Under the pieces are notes generated by a model, which did no database searches, was not told where the DNA came from, and was given only the letters and a program-made list of their open reading frames with translations. Below are positions 35,901 through 47,740 of a stretch of DNA of 64,000 bases, one piece after another (the first letter of the stretch is position 1; each line of letters starts with the position of its first letter). A program made the translations under genes and the position numbers. This stretch comes from Spongilla lacustris (taxonomy: Eukaryota > Porifera > Demospongiae > Spongillida > Spongillidae), in contig OX442416.1 of NCBI GenBank assembly GCA_949361645.1, positions 20,543,451 to 20,607,450 on the forward strand, in the 5' to 3' direction.

Positions 35901-37310
35901 AATAATGGAGCAGACAATACCCTTGTTGGGACCATACCATACTGGTCAGGTTTAATAAATGGATTAGGTCGACACCCTGCTGTCCCATATGCCACTTCAA
36001 GGTTGAGCATATTCAATGTTGCATACAGGGATGATACCATGGCTAACCCAGCTTACTATCGATTCAGGCTAATAGGGGCACAAAGCCTATATGCGTACAG
36101 GTTCTCTATCTCAGGTCACAGCCTAAAGTTGATTGCAACTGATGGTTTCTTGATTCAACCGGTGGATGTTGATTACATCATCATCCATGGAGGAGAACGC
36201 TATGACTTTGCCTTGAGACCTAAAAATGTGACCGAAGCAAATGGCACAACAGACTACCTGATACTAGCTGAGACATTGGAGGTTGACTTGACTGCGCCTG
36301 GACCTCCCTATCCCTCTTTTAACCACATTGCAGAGGCTATACTTCATTATGGTGATAACACAAACCAGCCCAATCCAGCCAGTTACAACCAAACCAATGC
36401 AGCATACAACCTAGGGTGTGGAAAAGGTGGCCAGCGTAACTGTGTGGCTATAAACTGTTTATTTCAGAACTACCATCCAAGCTATAACATCAGCTGTATG
36501 TCTCTTACAGCTTTAAAGCTTCTTTATCCAACTCCAATGAATGATATGCCAGGAATACCAACATTAGAGAATACTTTTTTCCTGAACTTTGGATTTGAAG
36601 GTGTGGGAAGTGCTGTCAATGGTAGAAATTTTGTTCCTCCACCGTTTCCTCTGCAAAGCCAACAGCCTGGGTCATCTCTACCAGGTGGAACCTTCTGCCA
36701 GAATGGATATGTAGACTGCTCCCAAACATGTTTCTGCACCAATATTGTGAATATTACAAGTCCCGACTCCACCATAGAGATGGTATTTAGTTCTGTCGGG
36801 AAGGGGTACAACTTTGCACATCCTATTCATCTTCATGGCCACAGTTTTCACGTTGCTGGCATTTTCTATGGCACCTACAATCAAACTACAGGGTACGTAG
36901 TTATGAATAACACTGATGTTACATGTGGCTCAGATTCCCACTGCACAAATCCTAAATGAAGTTCAACGTACACACAATCAACTATCACTGTTGACAACAG
37001 CACTATTAGAAAGGACACCATTGTTGTGCCTGCCGGTGGTTATGTGCGGGTACGATTTGTTGCTAATAACCCCGGCTACTGGTTTCTGCACTGCCACCTA
37101 GAACCTCACCAAGTGGAAGGGATGTCCATACTCATTAATGAGCTCGAAATCCGACAAAACAGTCCTCCAGATGAGCTCACTCAAAGTCAAAAATGTGGAA
37201 ACTTCAAATGGAGTGTAGCCTCATTTAATACAAAAGTTAATCAGGCTGGACTGATGTCAGTTTCAAATGTGTGCATTGTAGCTATGGTGCTGTTACAGCT
37301 GATTCTGTAG
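29971..37310 (+). pseudogene. multicopper oxidase copy 1, two nonsense codons
   Basis: Exon 1 is 13 bp (29971-29983, ATGGCGCTGTTAC, donor GTAAGTG); exon 2 is 35080-37310 after a CACACAG acceptor. Joined, they start MALLRATLLLVLLAFKPASS, a signal peptide, then [10 protein letters not shown]. The frame would run 747 residues with all four copper motifs ([38 protein letters not shown]) and ends in a hydrophobic tail ([13 protein letters not shown]) that could be a GPI or membrane signal. TGA interrupts codon 210 (35694-35696), where copy 2 has CGA, directly after HSHSGAQ, and codon 631 (36957-36959), where copy 2 has TGG. There are no frameshifts. The locus looks recently silenced, unless stops are read through or are assembly errors. 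Confidence 0.85.
32036..32889 (+). mobile_element. hAT transposon, 854 bp, perfect 8-bp TSD
   Basis: The ends CAGTGATGCCGCGGCCAGC and GCTGGCCGCGGCATCACTG are perfect inverted repeats flanked by CCTATAAG on both sides (32028-32035 and 32890-32897). This is diagnostic of hAT. Sub-terminal GACCGTCCGTGACCG-type repeats occupy both ends. The interior reads CERVFSQLRLIV at about 32517-32552, a relic of the hAT dimerisation domain. Non-autonomous. It lies in intron 1 of multicopper oxidase copy 1. Confidence 0.93.
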
Positions 37311-37420
37311 CCATTACTGAGTGCTGTTACCATAGTGTGAGAACAAGTAGTGAACTCGATAGCTAATAGTGGCCTTTTGCATATGTACTTGTGTTTAATA
37401 TTTAATGCACCTGCACCGAC

Positions 37421-38575
37421 AGAGGCAGTGTAACACTAGCAATATGCATGCAGTCTAACGAATTTCAATCATTCAAGTTCCTGAGGGATATGCTTTGTTC
37501 TGATAGCTAGGCGTCAGATGACAATTGTATTTGCGAGCAAAACGGTGCATATCATTAATCATATCTTGATACATTCGGCTAGATCTGCTTGCATGCGCGC
37601 GCGTGCATATACGCATTTCCCATATACTATTATACCTGCATGTAACGCCCTTTATTTTTAAATACTGCTCGTTTTGTAGCAGACAGCAGACTGAGCAGAG
37701 CCTTCGAATAATAGTGATATTGACGACTATATATAGCCGACAACTCCATGCATGAATGCTTATAAGAGTGACAGTTACATGTAATTTACAATTTACTTCA
37801 GTGTTTGGAGTTTTCTCACCATGCTACCCCCATGCCACTGGGGGTAGCTTACAGCGCTTCTCTTGCTGGTTTGGAGATCGAGGGCCCCCTTAAAAGCCTG
37901 TATCCGCCCCTTTGGTCCTGCATACAGAGCGCTAACATGAATATTTAAGCGTATTAAAATGCTCAGTACGTCGCGGGTCATGCATGCAGTTGCGTTTCTC
38001 AAAATTGACAACAATACTTCAATGAATTGCGCGGGCATGTATAGGTTGCGTAGTAACCAAACTCCAAGGTGTAACAAAGGGCTTTCTTATAGCTAGGTCT
38101 AGGCTCGTACGCGTACATCTAAATACAGACATGTACATGTAGTGTAATCTGGGTACGAGACACGACAACGCCCACCAAGATCAGAAAGACACACTCGGAA
38201 GGTTCAGTGAAGGCAGCCAATCTGGGTCTAATTCACTATACAGTGACTGCACTGGTTTGCCCTTGATGAAGTGCAGGGAACATATCCGAGCGTTATGAAG
38301 TGACGCCGAGTCTTTACGACCGATTGCAGCCAGGAAGCCGTTCCTTCTTCTCTGTGACAATTCTAGCTCGACTCGTATGCACCATTGTGGGTTCTTACCT
38401 TAGGTATCCTGTACAATCTTGTGCCCTTACCTACCCTAGAATTGGTGAAACACTGGTCGACAACGCAGACTCCCATTTCATCCGAGCACCAATATGGCGG
38501 ACACGATAACGTCATTACCTTTACGTGATTAATTGCTTTTTGTCATATGACCATGAAAGAGCTCTATACATGTAT
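37421..38575. other. spacer between the duplicated loci
   Basis: No supported gene on either strand; short frames at 38077-37793 (minus) and 38300-38509 (plus) have no domain. The right end grades into the copy 2 homology block. Confidence 0.5.
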
Positions 38576-39407
38576 ACATTACGAAAAGGCTTGTTTTAAC
38601 GGCTATGACGTGAAAACATAGGCGAAATGAATATATAATAATGATTATATCATACATGTTTATATAATAGGTTTCGTACAGGCGGCCTGGGTAAATCATA
38701 CTTTTTTATTGGTACGGGCACCGTAGTATTGACCATACCATGCTGGGTACTCCGCCCAGGCTACACTGATGCGGGGTACATAAAACAGTATTCTAACGTC
38801 GCATAGTCACACCGCTTCATCCGAGCATAGCAGTTTAATTCTATAATCGGCTAGACTATGGAAACGGAGCCTGTCAAGTACAGCGTCTTCGATCTCTCTA
38901 TACAAATAACGTTATACGATGTGGTCTACAATTCGTGCCTTACCTTTTTATTCTCTCTGTTTTCGCCTCACGTCGAGGCGAAAATAAAAAGCTCGAACTG
39001 CTCTCGTGCCAATGGCGTTATAGAATTTCCAGTATCAGATAATTTAAATAAAGCATGTATAACCGATTACGTATACGATCTTTATGTAATCCCATGCATG
39101 GCAATGTTTCTCGTATATAATTAGAATTGTGTATCGTGCCTTGCTTAGGTTTGTGCAAGCCGCCAGATTTGTTTACCACTTTTGGCTAACGATTGTCTAA
39201 ATGCCTTTATGCATGGCAAAAGAGGCGAAGTAAACGACGAGAGGAATTAATGCCAAACGTGCTACCATCCCGAGTTTGGTACAATCATTATTTTTAGTAC
39301 AATGCCGGTCCTGAACAAAAGCGAGCGTCTGCTTGTGACACTAGCAAGCAAATGACGAGCTGTGAGCAAAGCAGTGCATAAAGCTTGGGAAAGATAGTGC
39401 ATGGTAT

Positions 39408-39600
39408 ATAGGATTTGAAGGCAACGGTGGTGTATAAAAAGGAGCGGAACAATTAAGGGATTGGAGATGCAATAATTAGTCCTATATCAGTTTAGCAACA
39501 TAACAGTGCCGTTGTACAAAGTGCTAAATATAGGAATAAACTATTGCCTTGAAATCCTATATATGTATGCCATTATCTCTCTCAGAGAGAATGTTTTTGG
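39408..39600. mobile_element. MITE copy (CTCTCAGAGAGAATG family)
   Basis: It starts GGATTTGAAGGCAACGGTGG and ends CCTTGAAATCCTATATATG ... CTCTCAGAGAGAATGTTTTT, with GTGCTAAATATAGGA centrally: a diverged palindromic member of the family at 62094-62383. It is absent from the equivalent place in copy 1. Confidence 0.75.
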
Positions 39601-39649
39601 TACTTGAAGTTCAGGAAGCAGTAAACAAACTGTCAATTTTAACATGTAA

Positions 39650-41645
39650 AATGACGGAGGAGAAACGGGAGTACATGTATATGGTTTAACGAAACGTGCC
39701 ATCCATCCCATATTCCGACAACTGCTTAAAAAAACGGGTTTACTCAATTTAGCGGTAAACACGACGTAAAGATGAGGTAAAGCTCTGCAGGTTTACACAT
39801 ATTTACTTATGTTTAAAACGAAGCAAACCTGATGTTTACGCAATAGTGTAAAGGTGGTAAAGTCTGGGTTTACGCGTGTTTACGCACCGCAAATATGATG
39901 TCAAATGTTACATTTGGTATAGCTTTACACTTCCTCGTAACTATATTTAGCACAGTTGAGTGTGACAGCTTTTTTTTTAGATCTACAGCTAGCTAGCTAC
40001 TCTTAATTTTAATACATAACTTCAAATTGGTTAGCGTTGATGAATTGCAAATACAAATAGCAGTATAAAACACCAAGGAAATTAAAAGTCCACTTTTGAA
40101 GCATGGCGGAGGCTCGGGTGCTGAGGAAGGGTTCGCTCCGTGCCACCGTTCGCGCCGCTCTGTTAGTGCGCCTTTGCTCAATTGTTAGGAAGGAACCCCC
40201 ATATCTTCTTCATTTTCAGTCTCCTGATTCGTCTGTGGACAGATTGATTCCTCTGTGGACAGATTATGTATTCTACATGAAGTATATTTTATACCTGTAT
40301 ATCAGTTTTACTTACTTTTGACGAGCTGGCGAAGTTTCTGTACAACATGCCATGCATGCATGCATGGGGAACGTTTTTTTAAACATCAGAGTTCCATGTA
40401 CCACAGTTTAAAAGCAGACAAGCTTCTCCCAATGTCATACCCTCTTGGTAACTATATTCATTCATCAGGACAACACTTTGGAATGATTTATTGTACCTGT
40501 CAAGTGGTAAGGGTTGAGTCACACAAGCTCACAAGGTACCCAGACCTTTCATCAGAGTCCCATGTACCACACTATAAAATCAGACAAGCTTCTCCCAATG
40601 TCATACCCTCTTGGTAACTATACTCATTCACCAGGACAACTCTTTGGAGTGATTAATTGTACCTGTCAAGTGGTAAGGGTTGAATCACACAAGCTCACAA
40701 GGTACCCAGACCTTACATCAGAGTCCCATGTACCACACTATAAAATCAGACAAGCTTCTCCCAATGTCATATACCCTCTTGGTAACTATACTCATTCACC
40801 AGGACAACACTTTGGAATGGTTTATTGTACCTGTCAAGTGGTAAGGGTTAAGCTCACAAGGTACCCAGACTTTACATGAGAGCCCAGAGCTCGCAAATAC
40901 TGGCGTATATGTATACATGTATGCCAAGGAAGATCAGAGCGATGTACACTCACCTACACATAACCACTAACATTCCTGTCCTCCAGCTAGGCTTATATCG
41001 CTGCGCTTGGGACTAGCCGTTCAGAAGTGATCGTCACGCGCACCGATAACACAGCAACTTAATTTGTTATCTAGGCCTATAGCTATAGCTATTTCGTTAA
41101 CGTTATAATTAGAAGGAAGGTCATATTTGCTTACCCTGGTAAAGATGATCCCAAATCTAGTACGAGCAAACATATGGTAAATACGTACATAAATATATGC
41201 CGCATTTACTCGCTCTGGAAATGTAACGTAAATATGTACGTAAACATGTTTGTACCTTTACGTACGCGGTAAATATATCGTAAATATTCTGGCCACTAAA
41301 GTAACAAATAATACATACACTACAATAGAGGAACATTGGAAGGTTTTTGTTAATCATGCTACACCAAAGGTATCAGCGATTCACTGACTGTCAGTTCAAT
41401 AGAGGCTGGGAGGTGTATAGAATGTCCTTGATTTGATCGCGCTCCTCTGATACATTTTATGTATTAGCGTAAAACGTATAAATGTTTACGTCTGTGTAAA
41501 TACGAGCGTAAATATGATGTTTCACGTTTGCAATAAATTTACGCATAGCGTTCAGCCGTAGTAAAGCCATTATTTTGTCCAGTGGACTGGTGCGAAGTTC
41601 ATTAACACGCTCCTCGCCATGATAGGGCTTTATGCGCTCTTTGTG
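39650..41645. other. ~2-kb insertion specific to copy 2
   Basis: Homology to copy 1 breaks after AAGTTCAGGAAGCAGTAAAC (39606-39625) and resumes at CTAGGGCTACAAGTATAATT (about 41662). In between are TTTACG/CGTAAA-rich sub-repeats (39735-39905, 41155-41285, 41457-41545), partly in inverted orientation, and a 166-bp tandem repeat. It looks like one or more nested elements; the exact ends are not resolved. Confidence 0.55.
40384..40880. repeat. 166-bp tandem repeat, three copies
   Basis: Units start CATCAGAGTCCCATGTACCA at about 40384, 40550 and 40717 and share TCTCCCAATGTCATA, CCAGGACAAC and TTGTACCTGTCAAGTGGTAA. The long plus-strand frames across them follow from the repeat and have no domain. 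Confidence 0.93.
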
Positions 41646-41964
41646 CAAGAAGGGCCAGGCCTAGGGCTACAAGTATAATTTAAAGATAAAAACAGCCAGC
41701 AGAAATCAAACATACCGGCATGTACGTACACAATTAGTCCATTGGGTGTTTTGTGTGCTATTAATTGTTCGCAGGCGGTACGATATGTTTTATATTCAGT
41801 AACCACAAGAAAAGACGAAACCACTGCATGAGCCTGCAAGATACTAAGTTGTAGTTACATTTAGTGTACAATCTCTACACGCGTATATGCATTAGTATAT
41901 ATTGACGGTATTGCGGCACCTAATTGAAATTCCCCATTTCCCACATGTCACGATTCCGACAGTG

Positions 41965-41973
41965 TATATAAAT
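41965..41973 (+). promoter_or_regulatory. TATA box, multicopper oxidase copy 2
   Basis: TATATAAAT lies 93 bp upstream of the ATG at 42058, matching the copy 1 arrangement. Confidence 0.6.
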
Positions 41974-42057
41974 AATTGACGACCAAGTTCCTTCACAACG
42001 GTGCAAATTAGCGTCCTTGCAAAACGTACGCGTTCTGCATCTGAATCGCAAGCAAAC

Positions 42058-45000
42058 ATGGCGTTGTCTCGTAAGTGTTAATTTGCTTATATGTACATGT
42101 AAAATCTTGCGATTACTATAGTAGGATAAGTTTATAGCCAAACCTACTATTGGCTAAATGCATGACTACATCCTATTGCAATCGAACGTGGACGTTGTGA
42201 GCAGTCTACATGTCAGTAGGCCTATTTTCACGCGGAATTAACAGGCAGCACAGGCCGGTCTGCTATATACATGTATACATCAGTGTACGAAAAGCGTCAC
42301 CGTCCATCACAATGGAGCTTTCAGATTACAATAGCCTGGGCAACTGTAACGTGGGCATGCCAACAAAATGTATGTAAGCTTGAATACCGGCTAGCCTCTC
42401 ACGGCAGAATATTGAAGATTTCGACGGCATACCGGTACTGCGAGACTCAAGTTAGATCATGGTTTATATTAAGTATGAGTGAGATCAATTGCATACTTGC
42501 GTGAAATGTAGCTGTAGAAAGCAGCACAGTTTTATTACACGCGGTTATGGATGCATGCGTACACGATGTTTGAAGCTAGAATATGGCCGTCTCACATTGC
42601 AAAAGGCACATTGGGGCACATTGGTGGGGATGTGGGAAGCTGTTTATGCGCATGCAATAGAAGCGTAACGGAGTTGTACGCAAGTTATTATATCAGCGGA
42701 TAATTTAATTAATGACACATCTTAATCACGAATGCACGTTGCACACACACGCACACACGCATGCACAGCCAAGGATGGGACTGGGGAGCAGATGGCCAGC
42801 CCGGTCTGACAGGTCGGCCTGCCAGGCCGGACTTCCCGCTTGACCTGACAGGCCGGGTCCGTAGAAACAGGGGGGGGGGGGGGGGGGGGGGTTTGGTGGT
42901 TAACCTAGTAAAGTTACATGTATAGACCATGTGCAGTGCACGCGTGGCTCGCACAGGTACTACTATACGTTGGTGCACTCAGCAGGCCCACTTCCAACAG
43001 GGACGAGGAGCACTAGTAGAGAACTACATGTAGCCATTTATAAATAAGGTGTGTTGACGTGTTTAGCGGTATACATTGACCACTACATAATTTACTATTA
43101 GCACCTCACATGGTTACATATTGAAGTCATCAGTTCTATATAGTTTCTCGGTATTTGCACGACTCGAGATCCTGGGAAAGGATCAACTGGCCTACATTAA
43201 TTACAAGCATGCAAGTTGTAGACAGTCACACTTATGCCTGTCTTCACGCAAGACGTTTGTCACGGCTGTGCATGGTTTTTAGTCATCGACTGAATTAGAT
43301 CAATGTGCTCTACTTTTCAAGCGATTTTTTCAAACAAACCACCGCCGATTGTCGAAGGTTCAAGCTGCCTCTGATGCAAAAAAAAAAAGCTGATTACTCT
43401 TCAGCAAGCAGTTTGATGATTATTTCATAATTTTCTGTACCGGTTGGGTAGGTGCATGTACTTCTATCATTAGCTGGTAAAGTATGCCTGCGAGGAATGT
43501 CAACTCTAAACTATGATTATGGCCTGGAACACCACTGGAAATTAATACAAAACCTCTTGAACACAACCCACGAGCACAAGATACTCATTACACCAAATCA
43601 CCTTGGTGTGACAGTTTAAAATAGGACAACCTTTTGAAGATAGTAGCAACTTCTGCAATGTGTTAGCCGTTTTTCAGCTGTCAGTCCAGTCACTATAGTC
43701 AGTAATACATATATTATAATATGCCAATAGATTTGAGAATCGCTTTATCATGCACCCCCCTAGCCCAAACTACATGTGCAACCATCACTCCTTGTCCTAC
43801 GAAGTCATTCATATTTGTGATATCGAGATTAACTCTCATGTAGGATTTGACCAATATTCTGAATCTCGTTTTTTTGGAAACCGACGATCGGATCATTCGC
43901 TTTGTTCCAAATATCGAACGAAAAGAAAAAGATAAACAGTTAGCATGTGTCCGATGCCAAAACACGGTGGGCTTACTTGAATATTCCTAAAGTGCATGAA
44001 GTATGTATATGTATATGTATACAAACAATGATTTACAACGCCGGATTAACTTTCGCTACCTGTAGATGTTATTATTTATATTTAAACAGGGTTGCCGAAG
44101 GCCGGCCGACCTTTCAGGCCGACCTTTCAGGCCGGACCTTCTGGCCTGACCTTCAGGCCGGAACCCGGCCTGAAAGGCCACTTATTAAAGATGTGGTTAG
44201 ATTATTAAACTTAATAAACTTGAATAATATTATCACAAGATTATATTATATTTATTATTATTTTTAATTATATTTTTTACATGTATATACAGATTAAACT
44301 ACACACAAGTCACAAAACAACATACAAACTCAAATGTATTCCTGATGAGGGCAGGAAAGTCTGCACAAAATAGCCCTCACATTTGCCCTAACCAAATGGT
44401 ATATACAATCACTGTTAATTAATCAGTCACACGATTATGCCGCATACATCAGTAAGTTGCGCAGATGAACCAGACCGCCGAGACCGGTCCAGACGTAACT
44501 AATCTAACTGCTCAGCACCCATGCATTGTGCTTAAGCATTATGCACGCCTCCAGTCGCTGAGGGAGAAGATTCCATCTTTGACGCTGTTGAATAAGCTTG
44601 GCTCTAGAAAATACCCGCTCAGATGGTGCAGATGAGGCAGGGATTGCCAAGCGGTACTTTATTGCAAGCTTAGAAATTCTTGGAAAACGCGAGTCGTGCA
44701 ATTTCCACCATGCAAGTGCATGGATCTATAGGAGAAGTAGCATTCACTTGTCGTGTTTCGGGAACTGAAAGCCAAGCATCAAACTCATCCTTAACTTCTC
44801 TACGTAGGTCGTTCGAATAAACGTCACGCGCGTCATAATTAATTGATTGCAAATAAATATTTAATAATTTTAACATGAAATTTAATAATTGTATCATTCG
44901 GGTCGACCTTTCAGGCCACGGGCCGGAGCCCTTGCCTGACCTTCAGGTCACAGGCCGGACCCTGGCCTGACTTTCGGCAACCCTGTATTTAAATATAATG

Positions 45001-47340
45001 TTCTCTCATTATCTTCTGCATACACATTCATGTATGCCGTACACATGCATAGGTGCAACACTGTTGCTTGTTATGCTTGTACTAATTGCATTCAAGCCAG
45101 CCAGCAGTCAGGTCTGCAACTACCAAATGAGGGACTGTATTTGTGACAGCAGCGAGAGTGTGTGCAATTTCAGTATTGTGATAGAAGCCTTTCCAACCTT
45201 TACAAGCTATGAATTGAAAAAAGTGCCTGGGATGGCTGGCCTTCAACGTGGGGCATTAGGGGGGATCTACTACTTCAACACAACGAGCGGATCACTTGTT
45301 CCCAATAACATCATGGTGGGAGGTCATGGGAGATGCTCTAGCATCTCAAACGAGGCATTCGGAAACAGCAATTGCAGCATTCCAATGACAGTTGATGGAA
45401 AGACATATCGCACATTCCTTGCAGTGAATGGCCTCATCCCCGGTCCTAACCTCATTGTGTACTATAACCAAACCATAGTTGTGAATGTCATAAACGCCCT
45501 ACACAGTGACAGTATCTCCATTCACTGGCATGGGATGCATCAGCACAACACCCCGTGGATGGATGGTGTGGCTGGGATCTCACACTGTCCCATCATTCCA
45601 GGTGCAAGCTTCACCTACATCTTCAAGTCCAATCCATCAGGCACATTCTGGTACCACTCTCACAGTGGTGCACAACGAACGGAAGGTATGTTTGGAGCCC
45701 TCATTGTTAAGGAAATCAATAATGTACCACAACTGACCCTGAGTTCAACTGAGTACATTTTGTCTTTGCTGGACTGGCAACTGGAGCCATCAGATGTTCT
45801 ATTTACCCGACTCAGGAGTAAAATTGGATTTTTTCCCTCAGTGCCATATGGAGTGGTTCCAACTGGAGGGACAAACTGGGTAAATTATGGAGCAGACAAT
45901 ACCCTTGTTGGGACCATACCATACTGGTCAGGTTTAATAAATGGATTAGGTCGACACCCTGCTGTCCCATATGCCACTTCAAGGTTGAGCATATTCAATG
46001 TTGCATACAGGGATGATACCATGGCTAACCCAGCTTACTATCGATTCAGGTTAATAGGGGCACAAAGCCTATATGCGTACAGGTTCTCTATCTCAGGTCA
46101 CAGCCTAAAGTTGATTGCAACTGACGGTTTCTTGATTCAACCGGTGGATGTTGATTACATCATCATCCATGGAGGAGAACGCTACGACTTTGCCTTGAGA
46201 CCTAAAAATGTGATTGAAGCAAATGGCAGAACGGACTACCTGATACTTGCTGAAACATTGGAGGTTGACTTGACTGCGCCTGGACCTCCCTACCCCTCTT
46301 TTAACCACATTGCAGAGGCTATACTTCATTATGGTGATAACACAAACCAGCCCAATCCAGCCAGTTACAACCAAACCAATGCAGCATACAACCTAGGGTG
46401 TGGAAAAGGTGGCCAGCGTACTTGTGTGGCTATAAACTGTTTATTTCAGAACTACCATCCAAGCTATAACATCAGCTGTATGTCTCTTACAGCTTTAAAG
46501 CTTCTTTATCAAACTCCAATGGATGAGATGCCAGGAATACCAATATCAACTATTTTCCTGAACTTTGGATTTGAAGGTGTGGGAAGTGCTGTCAATGGTA
46601 GAAATTTTGTTCCTCCAACGTTCCCTTTGCAAAGCCAACCTGGATCATCTCTAGCAGGTGAAAACTTCTGCCAGAGTGGAAGTGTAGACTGTTCCCAAAC
46701 ATGTTTCTGCATTAATATTGTGAATATTACAAGTCCCAACTCCACCATAGAGATGGTATTTAGTTCTGTCGGGAAGGGGTACAACTTTGCACATCCTATT
46801 CATCTTCATGGCCACAGCTTTCATGTTGCTGGCATTTTCTATGGCACCTACAATCAAAATACAGGATACGTGGTTATAAATAACACTGATGTTACATGTG
46901 GCTCAGATTCCCACTGCACAAATCCTACATGGAGTTCAACGTACACACAATCGATTATCACTGTTGATGACAGCACTATTAGAAAGGACACCATTGTTGT
47001 GCCTGCAGGTGGTTATGTGCGGGTACAATTTGTTGCTAATAACCCCGGCTACTGGCTTCTGCACTGCCACCTAGAACCTCACCAAGTAGAAGGGATGTCC
47101 ATACTCATTGATGAGCTCCAAAGTCTACAAAACCCTCCTCTAGCTGAGCTCACTCAAAGTCAAAAATGTGGAAACTTCTACTGGAATGTAAGCTCTTTTG
47201 AAACAAAACTTGCTTTTAACCCAAACCAGAGTAAAGGATATGGAGCAGTGTCAGATTTTGCGTTAAAAGTTTCTATTCTATTTTATGTCAGTGATCATTA
47301 TAGTTGGGGTGTATCTGCAGATCAGGTGCTGTATATTTGA
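42058..47340 (+). CDS. secreted multicopper oxidase (laccase/ferroxidase-like), copy 2
   Basis: Exon 1 is 13 bp (42058-42070, ATGGCGTTGTCTC, donor GTAAGTG); exon 2 is 45053-47340 after a GCATAG acceptor. The joined start is [18 protein letters not shown] then KPASSQ, a signal peptide completed only by splicing; an in-frame ATG at 44998 lies in the intron. The 766-residue product has a Cys-rich start ([14 protein letters not shown]) and three cupredoxin-type domains with copper ligands IHWHGMH (H162, H164), WYHSHSG (H206, H208), HPIHLHGH (585-592) and [12 protein letters not shown] (675-686). The family oxidises phenols or metal ions at a mononuclear plus trinuclear copper centre; the axial position is Met. 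Substrate is unknown. The tail differs from copy 1 and lacks its strong hydrophobic end. Several NxS/T sites suggest glycosylation. Confidence 0.93.
42755..42895. other. GGCC-rich segment with 22-bp poly-G
   Basis: CCGGTCTGACAGGTCGGCCTG and related GGCC/CAGGCCGG words, then a G run at 42870-42891, resemble the sub-terminal repeats of the hAT element at 44087; probably a fragment of a related element. It lies in intron 1 of copy 2. Confidence 0.5.
44087..44985 (-). mobile_element. hAT transposon, 899 bp, perfect 8-bp TSD
   Basis: CAGGGTTGCCGAAGGCC at the left and GGCCTGACTTTCGGCAACCCTG-type sequence at the right are inverted ends. TATTTAAA flanks both sides (44079-44086 and 44986-44993). CAGGCCGGACC-type sub-terminal repeats follow. 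It contains a transposase C-terminus on the minus strand. It inserted 67 bp upstream of the exon 2 acceptor of multicopper oxidase copy 2; copy 1 keeps the uninterrupted site (ATTTATATTAAAGC near 35010). Confidence 0.94.
44504..44860 (-). pseudogene. hAT transposase C-terminal (dimerisation) fragment
   Basis: Minus-strand frames read [16 protein letters not shown], then after a frame change [32 protein letters not shown] and [18 protein letters not shown]. AxSxxSERxFS and RxxL are signatures of the hAT C-terminal dimerisation domain. The rest of the transposase is missing. Confidence 0.85.
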
Positions 47341-47740
47341 GAACAAGTAGTTAACTCTCTAGCTAATGTCACTAGTGGCATTTTGCATATGTATCGGTTT
47401 TTTATATTTACATGAAACTGGGGACCAGGAGGTTAGGGAGGGGGTGGGAAGGAAGGAAGATGTGAGCTCATTATATCTATATGGCACTCCTAAACCAGCT
47501 GAGTGGCTCCATTTGGAAAACTGTTTTACAGTACGGATCCTCGTGTCTTTAAAAATAGCTGTATTATTGTGATATGGTGCCCACACAGCGTATTTTTCAA
47601 GACAATATATTCATGTTAGTGTATCCTAGATATGCATTAACATTGAGAAATGCATGCTATTTGTATTGCTGTTTTGTTCAAGTGTTCAGATGAGCATTAC
47701 AAACTGGTAGTTCCTGAAATAAGGAATGGGTTTGCTGCTA

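Larger units (their letters stand above)
28370..47420. repeat. tandem duplication of a ~9-kb multicopper oxidase locus
   Basis: Copy 1 (about 28370-37420) and copy 2 (about 38580-47420) share blocks in the same order: TACATTACGAAA near 28377/38575, GAGCCTGTCAAGTACAG near 28675/38867, CTTGAAGTTCAGGAAGCA near 29590/39604, AGCGTCCTTGCAAAACGT near 29928/42010, exon 1, exon 2 and GAGAACAAGTAGT after the stop. Non-coding parts are diverged by indels and insertions while the large exon stays very similar, suggesting either constraint or gene conversion on the coding part. Confidence 0.88.

Noticed and set aside
40255..40879. 120-codon plus-strand ORFs
   Set aside because: Created by the 166-bp tandem repeat.
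44998..45052. ATG at 44998 as start of oxidase copy 2
   Set aside because: It is in intron sequence directly after the hAT target duplication and is absent from copy 1.
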